DNA of 64,000 nucleotides from Sipunculus nudus (Eukaryota > Annelida > Sipuncula > Golfingiida > Sipunculidae). Below, piece after piece: positions 48,301 through 60,449 of this stretch. The translations under genes were made by a program, and so were the position numbers. The stretch lies in the NCBI GenBank assembly GCA_026874595.1, contig CM049314.1:65880800-65944799 (forward strand). The letters are read 5' to 3'. Under the pieces are notes generated by a model that searched no databases, was not told the origin of the DNA, and was given only the letters and a program-made list of their open reading frames with translations. Each line of letters opens with the position of its first letter. Position 1 is the stretch's first letter.

Positions 48301-50449
48301 CCACTGTTAATAACGTTATGACGCCAAAAGATTACCTAGGATTATCCTAGCGCTCCTTAGCGAGCCAGCGTTGTTGTCCGTATCAGATCGTAACGTGTGA
48401 ATATTCCGATTCTAAGATCCGGTTTGACGTCTTACAACATTCTACACGTGCAAGAGGGAAAGAGGGGGGGGGGGCAGGGGTAGAGAGAGAGGAGAAGAAA
48501 GGAAACAAAAGAAATAAAGATAAATAAAAAAAATGAAATTTAAATATCGAAATATGACACTAAACATCTTGAAAAAGAGTTTCGCTATACATAGATTGGT
48601 CTTATATGACACCCTTGGCGCTGTGTCAGCCGCAAGGTGCTGAAACCCAGCAAACCCTACTATATCGAGCAGAGGGTAAGCGAGAGGAGAATGCACCATA
48701 GGTCCACTGAGTAAGGTGTGTAGATCTATACTATGATGCTTGCGTTCCGATAATATGTCAGCCTTTATTATAAGACCCTGCGTGTGAGTCCGGACATGCT
48801 GGAACACTCCAGCGGTTAGATTGCAATTCACATCGACCAGTGTATTGGTTAAGCGGTTTAACACTCCATCCACCGGAACTGTGAGTTATAATTGTGTCAA
48901 TATTTCGGAAGGATATTCCCTAGAAACTGTCAAAAATATGTTCTAACATAAGAAACAAATGTTACAAGTTAGGAAAGACCACCTGCATCCAAAGGATGCT
49001 TTTATAAAGCAGGGGTACACATCGCCAGTGGAGGTATGTATATGAGTGACTGCCTAAAGTAACAAAAATCCATTTAATATCAGCACAGGTAGTTCCTTAT
49101 AACTAGACAGCGGTACAAACTAACAAGGAGTGGTCCTCGCATGACATATCGATTGATTTAGACCTTTCTGTGTAGTCTGTACAACACGGGCAGGGCCACT
49201 AAAATTCAGCAAAATATTTATAAAAATAAAAGAGTAATGATTGAAAAAATGGTATATTCTAAAACAATGTAACTACAAAAGTGAGGCTGACATCAAATAG
49301 AAGACGTCAAACTACTACGTCACAAGATCCAGGAGGAAAAAGGAGGCTGTAAAAAAATAAATGTTTGTGGATGCATGGCGTTTTACATCTCATAGTGGGC
49401 CTTTCGTCTGCCACACATCTGACCTACCAGGGGCGGAGACAGGATTTAGGAAAAGGAGAGAGCCGACTCAGGACGCCCAATGACTTATCCTGAAAAAAAG
49501 TCCCCATGTGCGGAATAGGGCGGGGGGGGGGGGGAGGGGGAATCCAGGCCGCTAAAAACGGTTGCAGCGGCTGAAAGGGGGGCCTGGACCCCCTGGATCC
49601 TTTCCCTGGACCCGCTTCTGCTTACTCTTGATTGTCTTCTTGGTCCATCTTCATGAAATTTCACTAAGACCATCTTATAATTCTCTATATATCTGACACG
49701 GCAAAAGGACAAATATCCCCCAGACATTTACCCGCGGTAGGAGTAAAATTGAGGGGGGTAAATGATGAGCTAATTCTCTTTAGGGTGGGAGTTATTTGTT
49801 TTTAGAGGGGGGGGGGGTAAATGTTTAGGGTAATTGTTGGAGGTAATTGTACATGAGAGGGTAATGCGGGCGAGGGGGGGGGGTGTGATCACCGTCTTAT
49901 ACACAGAGCAAACAAGCAAACATGCAGACATTACTGAAGTAGGAATATAGCCGCTGTCAATTCTAACTATACAATACATGTGAAAAAAATCACTGTATAT
50001 CGACAAGAAGGTAAAAGTAATAAGTTACGTTATTCTCTGAAGCTTTCCTTTATCATTATATCAGACAGGTCTGTAACACACATTGATACAATAATGAAAT
50101 ATACCTTAGGGTAGTGGAAAGTCCAGACAGTCTCAACAAAAATATATTATGGCTGACTCATACTAACAGAATAAAGTTATCCTCCATACAAAATAAACTC
50201 ACACCCCGACCTTCAGTCACACCAAATCTGGCGGGAATGTCGTCAATATCGAAACGCGGTCTTCCTAATCAAATAACATTGTCCTACGTGCCTTTGAGCG
50301 GATGAGGTGAGACATATCCCGTGGCTTGTTGAAATTTTATTTGCCAAGAAAAACATGTTGAAGAAAACCCATAACCATAACTCGATAAGTGTCGGTGATT
50401 CAGAAACATGGCTACTAGCTCTGGTCAATAATGTTTTAGGTTTAATGTT
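48301..50449. other. Non-coding with several poly-G runs
   Basis: Poly-G runs at about 48464-48474, 49522-49540, 49807-49817 and 49874-49883. The 143-codon minus-strand frame (48442-48873) shows no domain I recognise and ends in low complexity. Confidence 0.45.
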
Positions 50450-50515
50450 CGCGAGGGTTTCAAATTTGCGATATTTGCCCAAAGGGAAACTTTCGCGAAA
50501 ATGAAACTTCAGTGA
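50450..50515. repeat. TTCGCGA-type dispersed motif
   Basis: GTTCGCGAGGGTTTCAAATT...AAACTTTCGCGAAAATGAAA, an inverted arrangement of the words seen at 13030-13450 and 57305-57345. Confidence 0.4.
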
Positions 50516-51199
50516 ATAAGACGACCCCTGGACGCAACTAAAATGTTTCTTATACAGCTGCCTCAATGGCGTCTCCTGACGATTATCCATGCATTAAGTG
50601 TGTACAGTCAGCTAGCAAGAGATTTATAGTATAAACATTGAGGAGAACCTTTATTTTGTCCGTAAATCTAAAATTATACATAATGGGTTAATTTTGCGAC
50701 TGAAATATAAAGCAGATATGTCTCCCCACCCGATCCCCAATTTAAAAAAAGGCATTACTTCAATATTTATGTTGTTCACAGAAATCATATATAATTTTCA
50801 CAGATTTGACCTTTAAGATCATTTTTAAAGAGTCGAACTCCTTGGTTTTCAAATTCTACAAGCACTTGATTGAAACATTTGGTGTAAAAAAAACTTGAGA
50901 AAAATGTAAGCAGTACTACAAAGTTAAGGGGCTCGTAGATACCCTAGATTTCTTAGTTTTACCTTGAAGATATAGGTCAAGGTCAAGGTCATCATTTTTT
51001 TTTATCTAATCCGAGAACTTATTTTGTTGAGATAACCGCCTCAATTGTTTAATGCTAACTTAACGATGTACATGTGCATCTGCATATTTCTTTTCCGATT
51101 TCAGACTACGTCACAGGGCAGTATCAGACGCTTCCTCTCATTTTATTATATCCATGTTCATTTGAATATCTAAATCATTTTACATGTTCACTTTTTTTC
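50516..51199. other. Non-coding; AGGTCA triple direct repeat
   Basis: AGGTCAAGGTCAAGGTCA at about 50974-50991 consists of three head-to-tail nuclear-receptor-type half sites. Related words recur at 61645-61665 and 62860-62874, so it may belong to a dispersed repeat and not be a specific regulatory site. Confidence 0.4.
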
Positions 51200-51255
51200 G
51201 GGGGGGGGGGGGGTGTTGGTTAGGATATTGGGGTATATTGGGGGGGGGGGGGGGG
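51200..51255. repeat. Two poly-G runs
   Basis: Runs of 14 and 16 G (51200-51213, 51240-51255) separated by GT-rich sequence. Together they have G-quadruplex potential and directly precede the 11-base-phased domain. Confidence 0.9.
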
Positions 51256-51393
51256 ATTATGAGCTCTTTACGATTGTCATCAAACACAAGTATCGCCCTA
51301 CGACAGTCCTGAGATGTTCAACGACAGCCGTACAATCATAAACACAACACAAGTTTGCGACTGTCGCGCGACACACGTGGGTACATAAAGCCT

Positions 51394-51995
51394 GTATCTC
51401 ACTGGGATGCGACAGCTTTGCGACATATTGCGAATTCATTCGCGAGAGAGTCTCAAATATGTCTTAAAACATTCGCGGCGGTTCTCAATTTCCTCGCGTG
51501 ATTTGCAAAGTGTCGTCAACTTGTCGCCCAGATTTTTAACATGTTCAAAAAGTTCGCAAAACATAATTTCTCGCAAAATAGTCGCAGAGGCGTCGCTTGT
51601 GTCTCAAACCCGTCTCAAACATGTCTCGAACTATTCTCAAGTCATTTTCTGCGAGTTAGGAATTGCGAGAACTGCGAGACAACTTTGAGAGGGGTTTGCG
51701 ACATATGCAATTAGAATATTTGGAATAAAAATTAGAATCTGACATTCTGGTCGCGAATTGTCGTGCGAATATTTCACAAATGTCGTGCGAATGTCTTGTG
51801 AGTATCGCACGACATTCGCACGACGGGTATACGAACTCCAGCCGAATTTTGGACCAAACACTCGTACGATGTTCGCAAACATGTCGTAAATACGATTCAG
51901 TGTGATTGCAAGTGAAAATCGTCGCTAATTCGCGTATTTGCTCGTAATTGTCGTGTCTCTAACTAGTCGCAAGCTGTCGCAGCCCAGTGAGATAC
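51394..51995. mobile_element. Foldback/MITE-like element, about 600 bases
   Basis: Terminal inverted repeats: left 51394-51424 (GTATCTCACTGGG-A-TGCGACAG..., with TTTGCGAC) and right 51966-51995 (GTCGCAAGCTGTCGCAGCCC, then AGTGAGATAC). Over about 30 bases they differ by one substitution and one inserted T. There is no transposase frame. The interior is the 11-base-phased sequence. Confidence 0.65.
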
Positions 51996-52245
51996 TACCT
52001 TAAGCAGTGCTATGAAGCAGGCTGTATCTCAGTTTTCTCAAAATTTTTTTATGGCCAGGAGATAAAGCAAAACGTAATTTTAAAAGTATCTGCTATTGTC
52101 GTAAGAAAGAATATCAGTCGTATGATTTACCCACAAACTCGCGAAAGGGAACGTAGGATGGTGATACATTCGTTGGACGCTCGTTGGTTTAAGAAAGGAC
52201 AGTCATAGGACAACCGTAAAACGATCGGGAGTTTTCATGAAACTA

Positions 52246-52388
52246 AATATCGTTGGACTGTCGTAAGTATTTCGAAGGACTATCGTTGAACTACCGTAAG
52301 ACCATCGTCGGACCATCGTAGGGTTATCGTTGAACAGTCGTAAGACTGTTGTAGGACAGCTGTAGGACTATCGTAGGACTAACGTAGG
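52246..52388. repeat. Thirteen-unit 11-base tandem array
   Basis: Exactly 13 consecutive 11-mers with consensus ACTATCGTAGG (for example ACTATCGTTGA, ACCATCGTCGG, ACAGTCGTAAG, ACTATCGTAGG). Weaker units extend left to about 52165. Confidence 0.9.
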
Positions 52389-54600
52389 TTATGCCTGAGA
52401 ATCCTCAGATCACCCCAAGTTGTACGATACTCTGCCAATCCTAAGTCACAGGACGTCGCACAGCATCTAATGACGAAGCCGCGACATGGGCCTGACGTCG
52501 AGAATAACTTATGACGCTGTAAGTGAAATGTTCAAAACTTGACCACAAGGGTCAACGATCGCATTTTCTGCCGCATAATACACTGTATTTCGTAGGACAC
52601 ACCCATGACGGCACTACAAATCCCCCGTTTTCTTTCGTCGATATGCTGTGTGTTTTGCGACGTTTTTGACACCGGCTTGAAATGTCACCACCAGTAAATC
52701 GTGAATCAGGTGTGACTGGTCTTATATTTTATTGGATTTTTCAATTACGATTTGATGACACCAGACCTCTCAGGAAACGTATACATCAAGGAAAAACTTT
52801 TATTACAACTGCATTCACATTTCATATGATAAGCAGCCTTCGACATACAATGTGATATCTTAAAGTAATTTTTCTGATGGTAATAAAGTCTGGGTTTTCT
52901 CAAGAGATATGAAACATAACCATATAATGGAGACTAATGTTCAGATTAACTCTGTAACCTTTTCTTACATCAGAAGAAAAAAAACCCCTCTCGCGCTGGA
53001 GACGTTAAGATACAATATCTCATGGTAATCTTCTTCGTTACCATAGCAACTGGGGCCAATTATCGGCGACACGGAGAGCAGCCCTAAGTATAAGACAATA
53101 TAAATGTCAATGTCTCATATAAAATATGAGATATGTTTGTGTCACTAATGTTACAACGGGCCTAGTTTGTTCATGGCAGATTGTATAGATACTGTCGACG
53201 GAGGATTTTAGATTGTAAGCGAGCTCACATATCGCGGAGTGGGGAGTGCCGAAAGGGAAAAGAATAGAAGCGGGTATTCCCCCACATGGTGTAGAAACTT
53301 GTTTTAAAAATAATTTGCGTTATGGATAGTTTCGACTCTGTGTTAAGGTATAAAGTGTGTCTATTTCTATTACCTTGATTCCCTACTGCGCCCCCCCCAA
53401 CAAATCCGCCCCTGGACACATTTAATATAATATAACATATTTTATACACAATCGATATTTGAAATCAATGCCATTTCAAGGCCAAACATGCAGCCAAAGT
53501 AAAAACAAAAGTGAAACATCATATATATTCCGTTCCAACTGTGTCAACCTGTTTTTTAAGGTAATTGTCTTAACATTTTATTTTTTAATAATTTCCCTGA
53601 TGGCTGCCTGCGGATGTATAATGGGCTTACAGATCAGATGTTTCCCTGCATGCATATTTATTTTTGTTTCAGCTTGCAAAATTGATTACATGACATCGTC
53701 CAATCAGTAACAATCAACTGAATCTGTTTTGGGCAATGAACTTGACCCCGTAAGTAGGAATTATATGTTATAAAATATAGACTGATTTCTCATATTTCTG
53801 AATACTCCATTTTTCATAATATGTGCTGTAGGTGTTTTTTCGCCTGTTGATAATTAGAAATGATTTTGATAGCAATAAAACAGGTGGACACGATGGGATG
53901 GAATGGACTATAGACTTAAAGGACACGTCGAACCAGACAGGCTTACTCAGCTGCAGCTGTCCGTTTCATGAGGTAAAGAGGCGTCGGAAGCATCTGACGA
54001 GACTATATAGACGGTGTATATTAGGGAAAACCCAGTTGAAGTTATTTTTGGTTCACTATTCACCTTTCAGATATTCGGTGCTAAATCCTTTTCATCTGGG
54101 CAGTTGGTGTCTCAGGGGTATAATTTGATTCTAATATCATATTCTAATAGGTGTTTTCTTTGTATTTTAATAAATTGTTAAATTCGTATAGTCTGTATAT
54201 CATAAACGGCTGGATGAAATTTTGCTAAAGCTTGGCATCAATATAGATTTTCATATGAACTGGTGCCACAGCTATTCGGTGTGACCTCTGACCTTTCGCC
54301 TTTGCGTGGAATCCATCACTGAGTCTACTGGTAGCGCCACCTACAATCCTTCTAAACTTTCATCCACCCGTGCGTCTATTTTGGATAAAAAAACACATAT
54401 CTCAGGAGTGGCTTTCTGTTTCCACCTGAACGTTGCATGGTCATAGTGTTTGGACAGCTATATCGTATACTCATGAAAAGTGGCACAACCTATAAATGTT
54501 ATGTACATAGTAGTCTATTCACAAGACGAGGCCTATTGAAAAAGGGCATCACCAAAGTCTTGGTCTGGGAATACTTTAGCATCACTGATGCCCAGAATTT
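52389..54600. other. Non-coding, nothing firmly recognised
   Basis: Short frames (53225-53449, 53459-53710, 53832-54128) have no recognised domain. 54180-54300 (GGCTGGATGAAATTTTGCTA, CTTGGCATCAATATAGATTT) reads like part of a dispersed repeat, but no second copy is seen here. Confidence 0.4.
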
Positions 54601-54624
54601 TTTTTTTGGGGGGGGGGGGGGGGG
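54601..54624. repeat. T-run followed by 17 G
   Basis: Homopolymer tracts, inside a low-complexity frame. Confidence 0.95.
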
Positions 54625-55371
54625 ACTCTCACAGCAGGAGATACAGTTGTTCGCTTGTCGACTGCCCGTTCTAGTTTAAAGCTGCTGTTTGCTTGCCATG
54701 GAAACAACGAAAACTAGGCAAACATTTTCTGTAGTGATCTACTGCGGGCAGAATGTGTAAGCTGTAATATTTACTACGGCAGTCACAAAATAAAACAAAG
54801 CACTACAAACCAGAAAAAATGAGGTTATAAAACCACCAAGATCTAATGGGCGATGAAGGTAATTACTAAACAACTAATCCGATTTACCGAAGCCTGCTAA
54901 TTAAATTTATACTCGAGTTTTCATATCATCCTTCCCAACCCTTCAATAATTAAACATCTATTAAGCTAATAAACGCCACTATGGTTTTACCTCGTCCATA
55001 GCGTCTGGACTCGGGTGTCTCTCTCCGGACCAGATCTTTGTACGTTTACACTCTTATTCATGTCAGGGTCGTTCAAGAAGTGCGTAGTTTGAATATAAAG
55101 ACCAAAAGTTGGCATATACGTAGTTTTTCCTCCTTTTTTTCTCTCTCATTTCCCTTGTCGTAAATAGTCACTTTTTACCTATAATAAGGTAATAATGTCT
55201 TGCCAACTTCAACATTTTTGGCCAAATGTCGACACAAGTATTTTCCCTTTTTTGCAATGTCATAAGGAGTCATCGCTACTCCAGCTTTACATAATGCAAT
55301 ATCAAATTTTTTTTACCAAATGAAAAGCTAACCTTTCTAAACTGAAATGAGTGATGGTTACGAAGACAAAT
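54625..55371. other. Non-coding, nothing recognised
   Basis: AT-rich spacer. Confidence 0.45.
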
Positions 55372-55495
55372 TGTTCAGGGGAAAATTCTGGACCGATCCG
55401 GGATTCGAACCATAACGGTGGCGCTAGAAAATCAAAAGCTTCCCTAGCGAGACAGTTCGGTCCGCTTTTATGTCTCCCCGTAACCGTGATGGAAA
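55372..55495 (-). mobile_element. tRNA-derived SINE, family C copy 2 (internally deleted)
   Basis: The minus strand has box B GGTTCGAATCCCGGATCGGTCC (55395-55411 region), and the upstream arm GCGGACC...TCTCGCTAGGGAAGCTTTTGATTTTCTAGC matches 36885-37035 in order. The box A region is shortened compared with the first copy. Confidence 0.6.
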
Positions 55496-56100
55496 GAATC
55501 TGCCTGCTATATGGAGTTTATACCAGGACGCCTGTCGCAGTTACCAAACGTGAACTTACGAGAAACTACGAGTCCAACCACCCAGCACGGTCTGATGCAA
55601 TTCAGATTTTTAGACATTTTATCTTATCATAAGTTTCCGGATTCTTTGAATAAACGTAACGTATTATTCGTCGAGTGTGTAAAGGCTCGTGTCTGCTTAT
55701 CTGTGCATTGCGGAAAACCAAGTACCCATCCCCGTCCTATATATTAAAATAATTGGTAGGATCGAGCCATGTGGACTAAATACGCCAAACAAATGTAGAT
55801 ATGTCGTACCACATGGTGCGCTGTGTATTAGGTTGACTTAACTTAGAACTGTGTTAAAATTTCATGAATATATCTTGCATCGCAAAGATGATAATATGCA
55901 CTGTTGATATACACATTTTCAGCTGTCCAGCTCTACTTATAGCATTCTACAAATATCAGTTTCTTGTGACTGAATTTAGAATATAATTTATATTATCTTG
56001 ATTTCTTTTTTTTCTTATAGGAAATTTTACTGTAATGGACTAGAAACAGGTTTGTATATCTAGTATAGATCAGATATTTAAATGTGTTTATACGCTTTTA
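55496..56100. other. Non-coding, nothing recognised
   Basis: Overlapping frames (55351-55747) run out of the SINE-like copy and are unsupported. Confidence 0.45.
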
Positions 56101-56383
56101 TGTAAAATGATCTTTTTTTATTATTTATTATGTATGTTTTTATTATTAAATATTATGATTATTTATTATGTATTATTTCTATAACAATTATCATTATTAC
56201 CTTTCGTTGATACTGTTAGAATTGTTATTATTTTCGTTGTTGTTGTTTTGTATTACAATGTTTTTAATATTAAGTCACGTGACTATGTATTATTGCATTA
56301 TGTGAATCATTATTGTGAGCTATGGGCCCGAGGCCTATATTTTCTTAATAAAACTCATTCATTCATTCATTCATTCATTCATT
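56101..56383 (+). mobile_element. Retrotransposon-like 3' end with (ATTC)n tail
   Basis: TTATTATTT-rich sequence runs into GGGCCCGAGGCCTATATTTT, AATAAA (56347-56352) and seven CATT/ATTC units (56356-56383). This layout is typical of the 3' end of non-LTR elements. No reverse-transcriptase frame remains upstream. Confidence 0.45.
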
Positions 56384-56477
56384 TGGTTGACGTCATATCC
56401 ACTTGTCGATTTTCACTTTTTCTGTGTGTTTCACGAGGGTTCCATCTTCGCGATTGCACCATAAAGTACCGTACAAA

Positions 56478-56494
56478 ATATATATGTATACATG

Positions 56495-56554
<60 letters not shown>

Positions 56555-56604
56555 TATATATATATATAAATTGAACACATGAATTATATGTATATATATA
56601 TATT

Positions 56605-56635
<31 letters not shown>
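56478..56635. repeat. (TA)n microsatellite, two blocks
   Basis: 56478-56569 and 56586-56635, with TATG and TTTA interruptions. Confidence 0.95.
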
Positions 56636-59405
56636 AACATGAACCTTTTAATATGTATTTATATGTAAAACACCCCAAAGGTAGTAACCATTGCAAATCC
56701 CTTTGCATTAAAATCAGCCCAAGTGTCGCTCAATTCTAATATTAGATCCTTGAAGTATGCATCATGGTGTATTGTGTATTGCAGTGTTATTTCTTATGGT
56801 ATATGTATTTATGAAATTCACATTCATTCGGGGGTTATGTTTCTGGAGGCGTTGGTTTGTCTGGGTTTTTTTTTCTGTCTGTTACTCAAAAAGTTACAAA
56901 CGGGTTTTGGTGAATCATTTCAGGATAGCTCGGAAGTGATAGAAGGAACAATTGTTTAAATTTTGGATGATCATCTGGATCCAGGATTGTTTAAGGATAA
57001 ATGCTACATTTCTGACTGTACCATATGGGGGTAATGAGCTGCCCTGGCGAAGGTCTGCGCTAAAACTCTGAGTGCTAATGTCTTGTGTTCTTATGTAATT
57101 TTAACAATGTTGACATTTTTAATTTTGAAGATCTAATCTTATTCATAACGTCAACCTTTGATTAATGTGTAAACTGAGTTCTTTTACCGTATAAATGTTG
57201 GACACTATGTGTATATGTGTATGGGTTACGTACATGACACGTATGCAGTGAGGCTGGCATATAAATGAGTGTTCACCTGTGTACGGTACATGGGCATGTT
57301 ATTCTCGAAGGTTTCGCTTTCGCAATAATTTGCCTCTCGTGAATATAAAGCACAGTATTTCTTTAAACATGTGATTTCCGAAATGTTCTGGAACCCACCC
57401 CTAATTTATATAGACATCTGGCATGTTCTCGACACCGCTCTGGTTTTTGCTCTGTGCTCTGTTTCGAAGCCCGATTTTCTTGCTCTTGGCGAAGCTATCG
57501 CGGTAATTGTAAATCTTGGAGTTTTTTACTCATATCAGAAAAAGAAACTACTTTGGCTTATATAATATATTCATGTTTCTTGAATATGTTGCAGAACAAT
57601 GGAACCAGGAAATATTTTACAATACACACATATGTATATATGTGTTTTATCCTTTTTATTTGCACCAAAGTACCTCGTGTAAAATATCGCGTATCACCTG
57701 TATAAAACACGAGTAAATTCACATAATAGAAACCCTTTAAAGCAGTGTGGAGGTATAAGTACTACAAGAACTTGTTGCCATGGTTTTTTTATCTATGTGC
57801 ACATTCATCCGAAAATTTTTAATATACTATAGTATATAAATTGACGCTGAACATAAAATACGAGAATTTTACCGCCTTTTTACATATAAAGAATACTCGT
57901 ATGATATAATGCAATACTTAAGTTCCACACAAAATTCGGTTTAAACCTGCAGGGCTTTGGTATAATATATAATAGTATTAACTCAAAATCTGCCACCCAC
58001 AATGCACCGGGGCTTCTAAATACACCGGCGGCTTGTTATAAAGAGGGTCATGTATTCTATTCAAATATGATGGGTATAAAAAATTGTTAGAAGGCACATT
58101 ACCTAAAAATTGGTGTTTTTCAGGATTTCTAGGAATAAGTAATAATTTGTGAACCTAAGTATGTGAAATGTAAACAGAAGGTGTTTCCCTGAAATTTAAC
58201 AAATTTTCATTTAAAAATTTGACAGGTTTAAAGAGACAAGTAGTCCCGGCCGTCCCATAGTGCTTAACTGGAAGGGGTTCGCTTTGAGTAAAAACGACCT
58301 CTGGTGGAAGGGTGTGACGTCTCCGTTGTACCATGACGACCCTGCCTTTGTTTTGGGAGAAAAAAAAACCAACATCATTTGAAGAACTTTTCAGCCATGC
58401 CTTATACTGAGCACGTCGGGTTACATTAGTAAATAAGTATTCTGACAAGTAAAAAGCAGTTCCCTGTAAAATCCATCATATCCTCCAAGTCCGACCATTC
58501 AGGAAATCATTGCTCAAACCCGACAGCGGGTTTTAACATTCGCCTTGTCTCTCTAGTAATGATGGATCCGGCCAACCCTTGCTTTCAGGCGATCAGCTAC
58601 GTCAGCTAATATATAATCAATGGTGTGTTAGCCCGCCTAGAGCGAAAACGGTCATTTAAGGAACGACACACTACTTTTACTCAGCCGTTTTTCGTATGGT
58701 TTATTATACCACGCCTGTCATTTAAAAAAAAATATTGAGAAAAATTCGTCATTAACGCTTTCCTCTTTTTCCAGGAACCCATTTGTTCTATGGTTATTGA
58801 AAGCTTTTCATACATTTTGACAAAAGACTATTACTCAGCTTTAAAATGTGTAATAAAAACTATTTATTTTTTTCTCTTTCTTTTCCTTCCAATGAATCTA
58901 GAAAGACATATGTATATATGTGTGTATATTATATAGTGTGTGTGTGTTTTGTTTTTATCATTCCTGATTTTCATCAACGATGCTATCCCCGGAAAATTAA
59001 TTGATAAGTAATCAATAGAACAAAGATTTACATTGATAAAGTGAATTTAGTGATCTCAGACATATATGTGACCTTTATCTTGTTGCAACGCTTCAAGAAA
59101 TATTAAATTGATGCCAAAAAGAATATTTGTATACCCAGCTGACATGAAACTCCTTAAGAAATATAAAACACAGGTTTGGATAAAGATTATACCTGTTGTG
59201 TTTAAATCATATAATAATTATAAATATAATCAATATTACAACATGTTTCCAAAAAGAACTACCTATTTATTTGGTTTTTTTTTCTCTCCTTTTCTATGGA
59301 ACTTAACATAGATATTGTCAGAGACAGTTTAAATCATAATGATGCGTCTAGAGGTGTATTTATGTTCATTGTATAAATTGAAACCTAAAATAGAAACTAA
59401 TTAAA

Positions 59406-59408
<3 letters not shown>
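56636..59408. other. Non-coding, nothing firmly recognised
   Basis: Includes a TTCGCGA-type motif near 57305-57345. Frames at 56723-56959, 57371-57716 and 58155-58448 show no domain. (TG)n/(TA) words lie near 58915-58945. Confidence 0.45.

Positions 59409-59472
<64 letters not shown>
59409..59472. repeat. (CT)n microsatellite
   Basis: Near-pure CT. The complementary (GA)n lies about 125 bases downstream. Confidence 0.97.
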
Positions 59473-59564
59473 ATGAGAGATACATATACATATGTGTGTA
59501 TATACAAAGAGAGAGAAAAAAAAATGCTTGAAATACTGATATGATGTCATACACATTGTTATGC

Positions 59565-60169
<605 letters not shown>

Positions 60170-60449
60170 CGCCCAAAGATCAATCCGTGAGACGCGCTCA
60201 TAGAGCGCGATCAGCCCAGAAAGTTCCAGAATAGCATGAGCGCTGAGTTTCTACACGTCAGAGTTCAACCAATGCGGATTACACCGAGCCTGCAACACAC
60301 GGCCAGGCGAGAATGCTACAGCAACGAGCCACGCCCGCGCCACACGAATCAAGTGTCAACAACACATGTAACAGACAACAATATACATTCCATCCTTTCC
60401 TGTACTGACGCCCCTGTTATTGACAGATCGGGAACGATGCCAAGTGAGT
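60170..60449 (+). promoter_or_regulatory. Promoter-like cluster with heat-shock element
   Basis: A complete three-pentamer heat-shock element AGAAAGTTCCAGAAT (60218-60232) is followed by a CCAAT box (in TTCAACCAATGCGG, about 60268) and a GC box (CCACGCCCGCGCC, about 60330). Further right, a strong donor-like CAAGTGAGTCC (GT at 60444) follows ATGCCAA. The composition is GC-richer than the flanks. The layout fits the promoter and first exon of a gene reading right, but no second exon is identified. Confidence 0.3.

Larger units (their letters stand above)
51256..52388. repeat. 11-base-phased repeat domain
   Basis: Over about 1.1 kb, TCGC/TCTC/TCGT words recur at an 11-base spacing. Examples are TCTCAAACCCG|TCTCAAACATG|TCTCGAACTAT|TCTCAAGTCAT at 51602-51645 and TCGTGCGAATA...TCGTGCGAATG at about 51763-51794. 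At 52246-52388 the phasing becomes a regular array. Within it lies a segment with terminal inverted repeats (51394-51995). The open frames in it are incidental. Confidence 0.75.

Noticed and set aside
48442-48873. 143-codon minus-strand frame (begins MDGVLNRLTNTLVDV)
   Set aside because: The N-terminal part is not low complexity, so I considered a gene or transposon remnant. No recognised domain, no splice or promoter context, and the C-terminus runs into AT-rich and poly-G-derived sequence.
51407-51882. Frames of 81-93 codons on both strands
   Set aside because: Lie inside the 11-base-phased inverted-repeat element. Opposite-strand overlap and repeated words explain them.
57371-57716. Three overlapping hydrophobic frames resembling a membrane protein
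   Set aside because: They lie in different frames over the same AT-rich DNA, with no signal sequence logic, splice context or domain.
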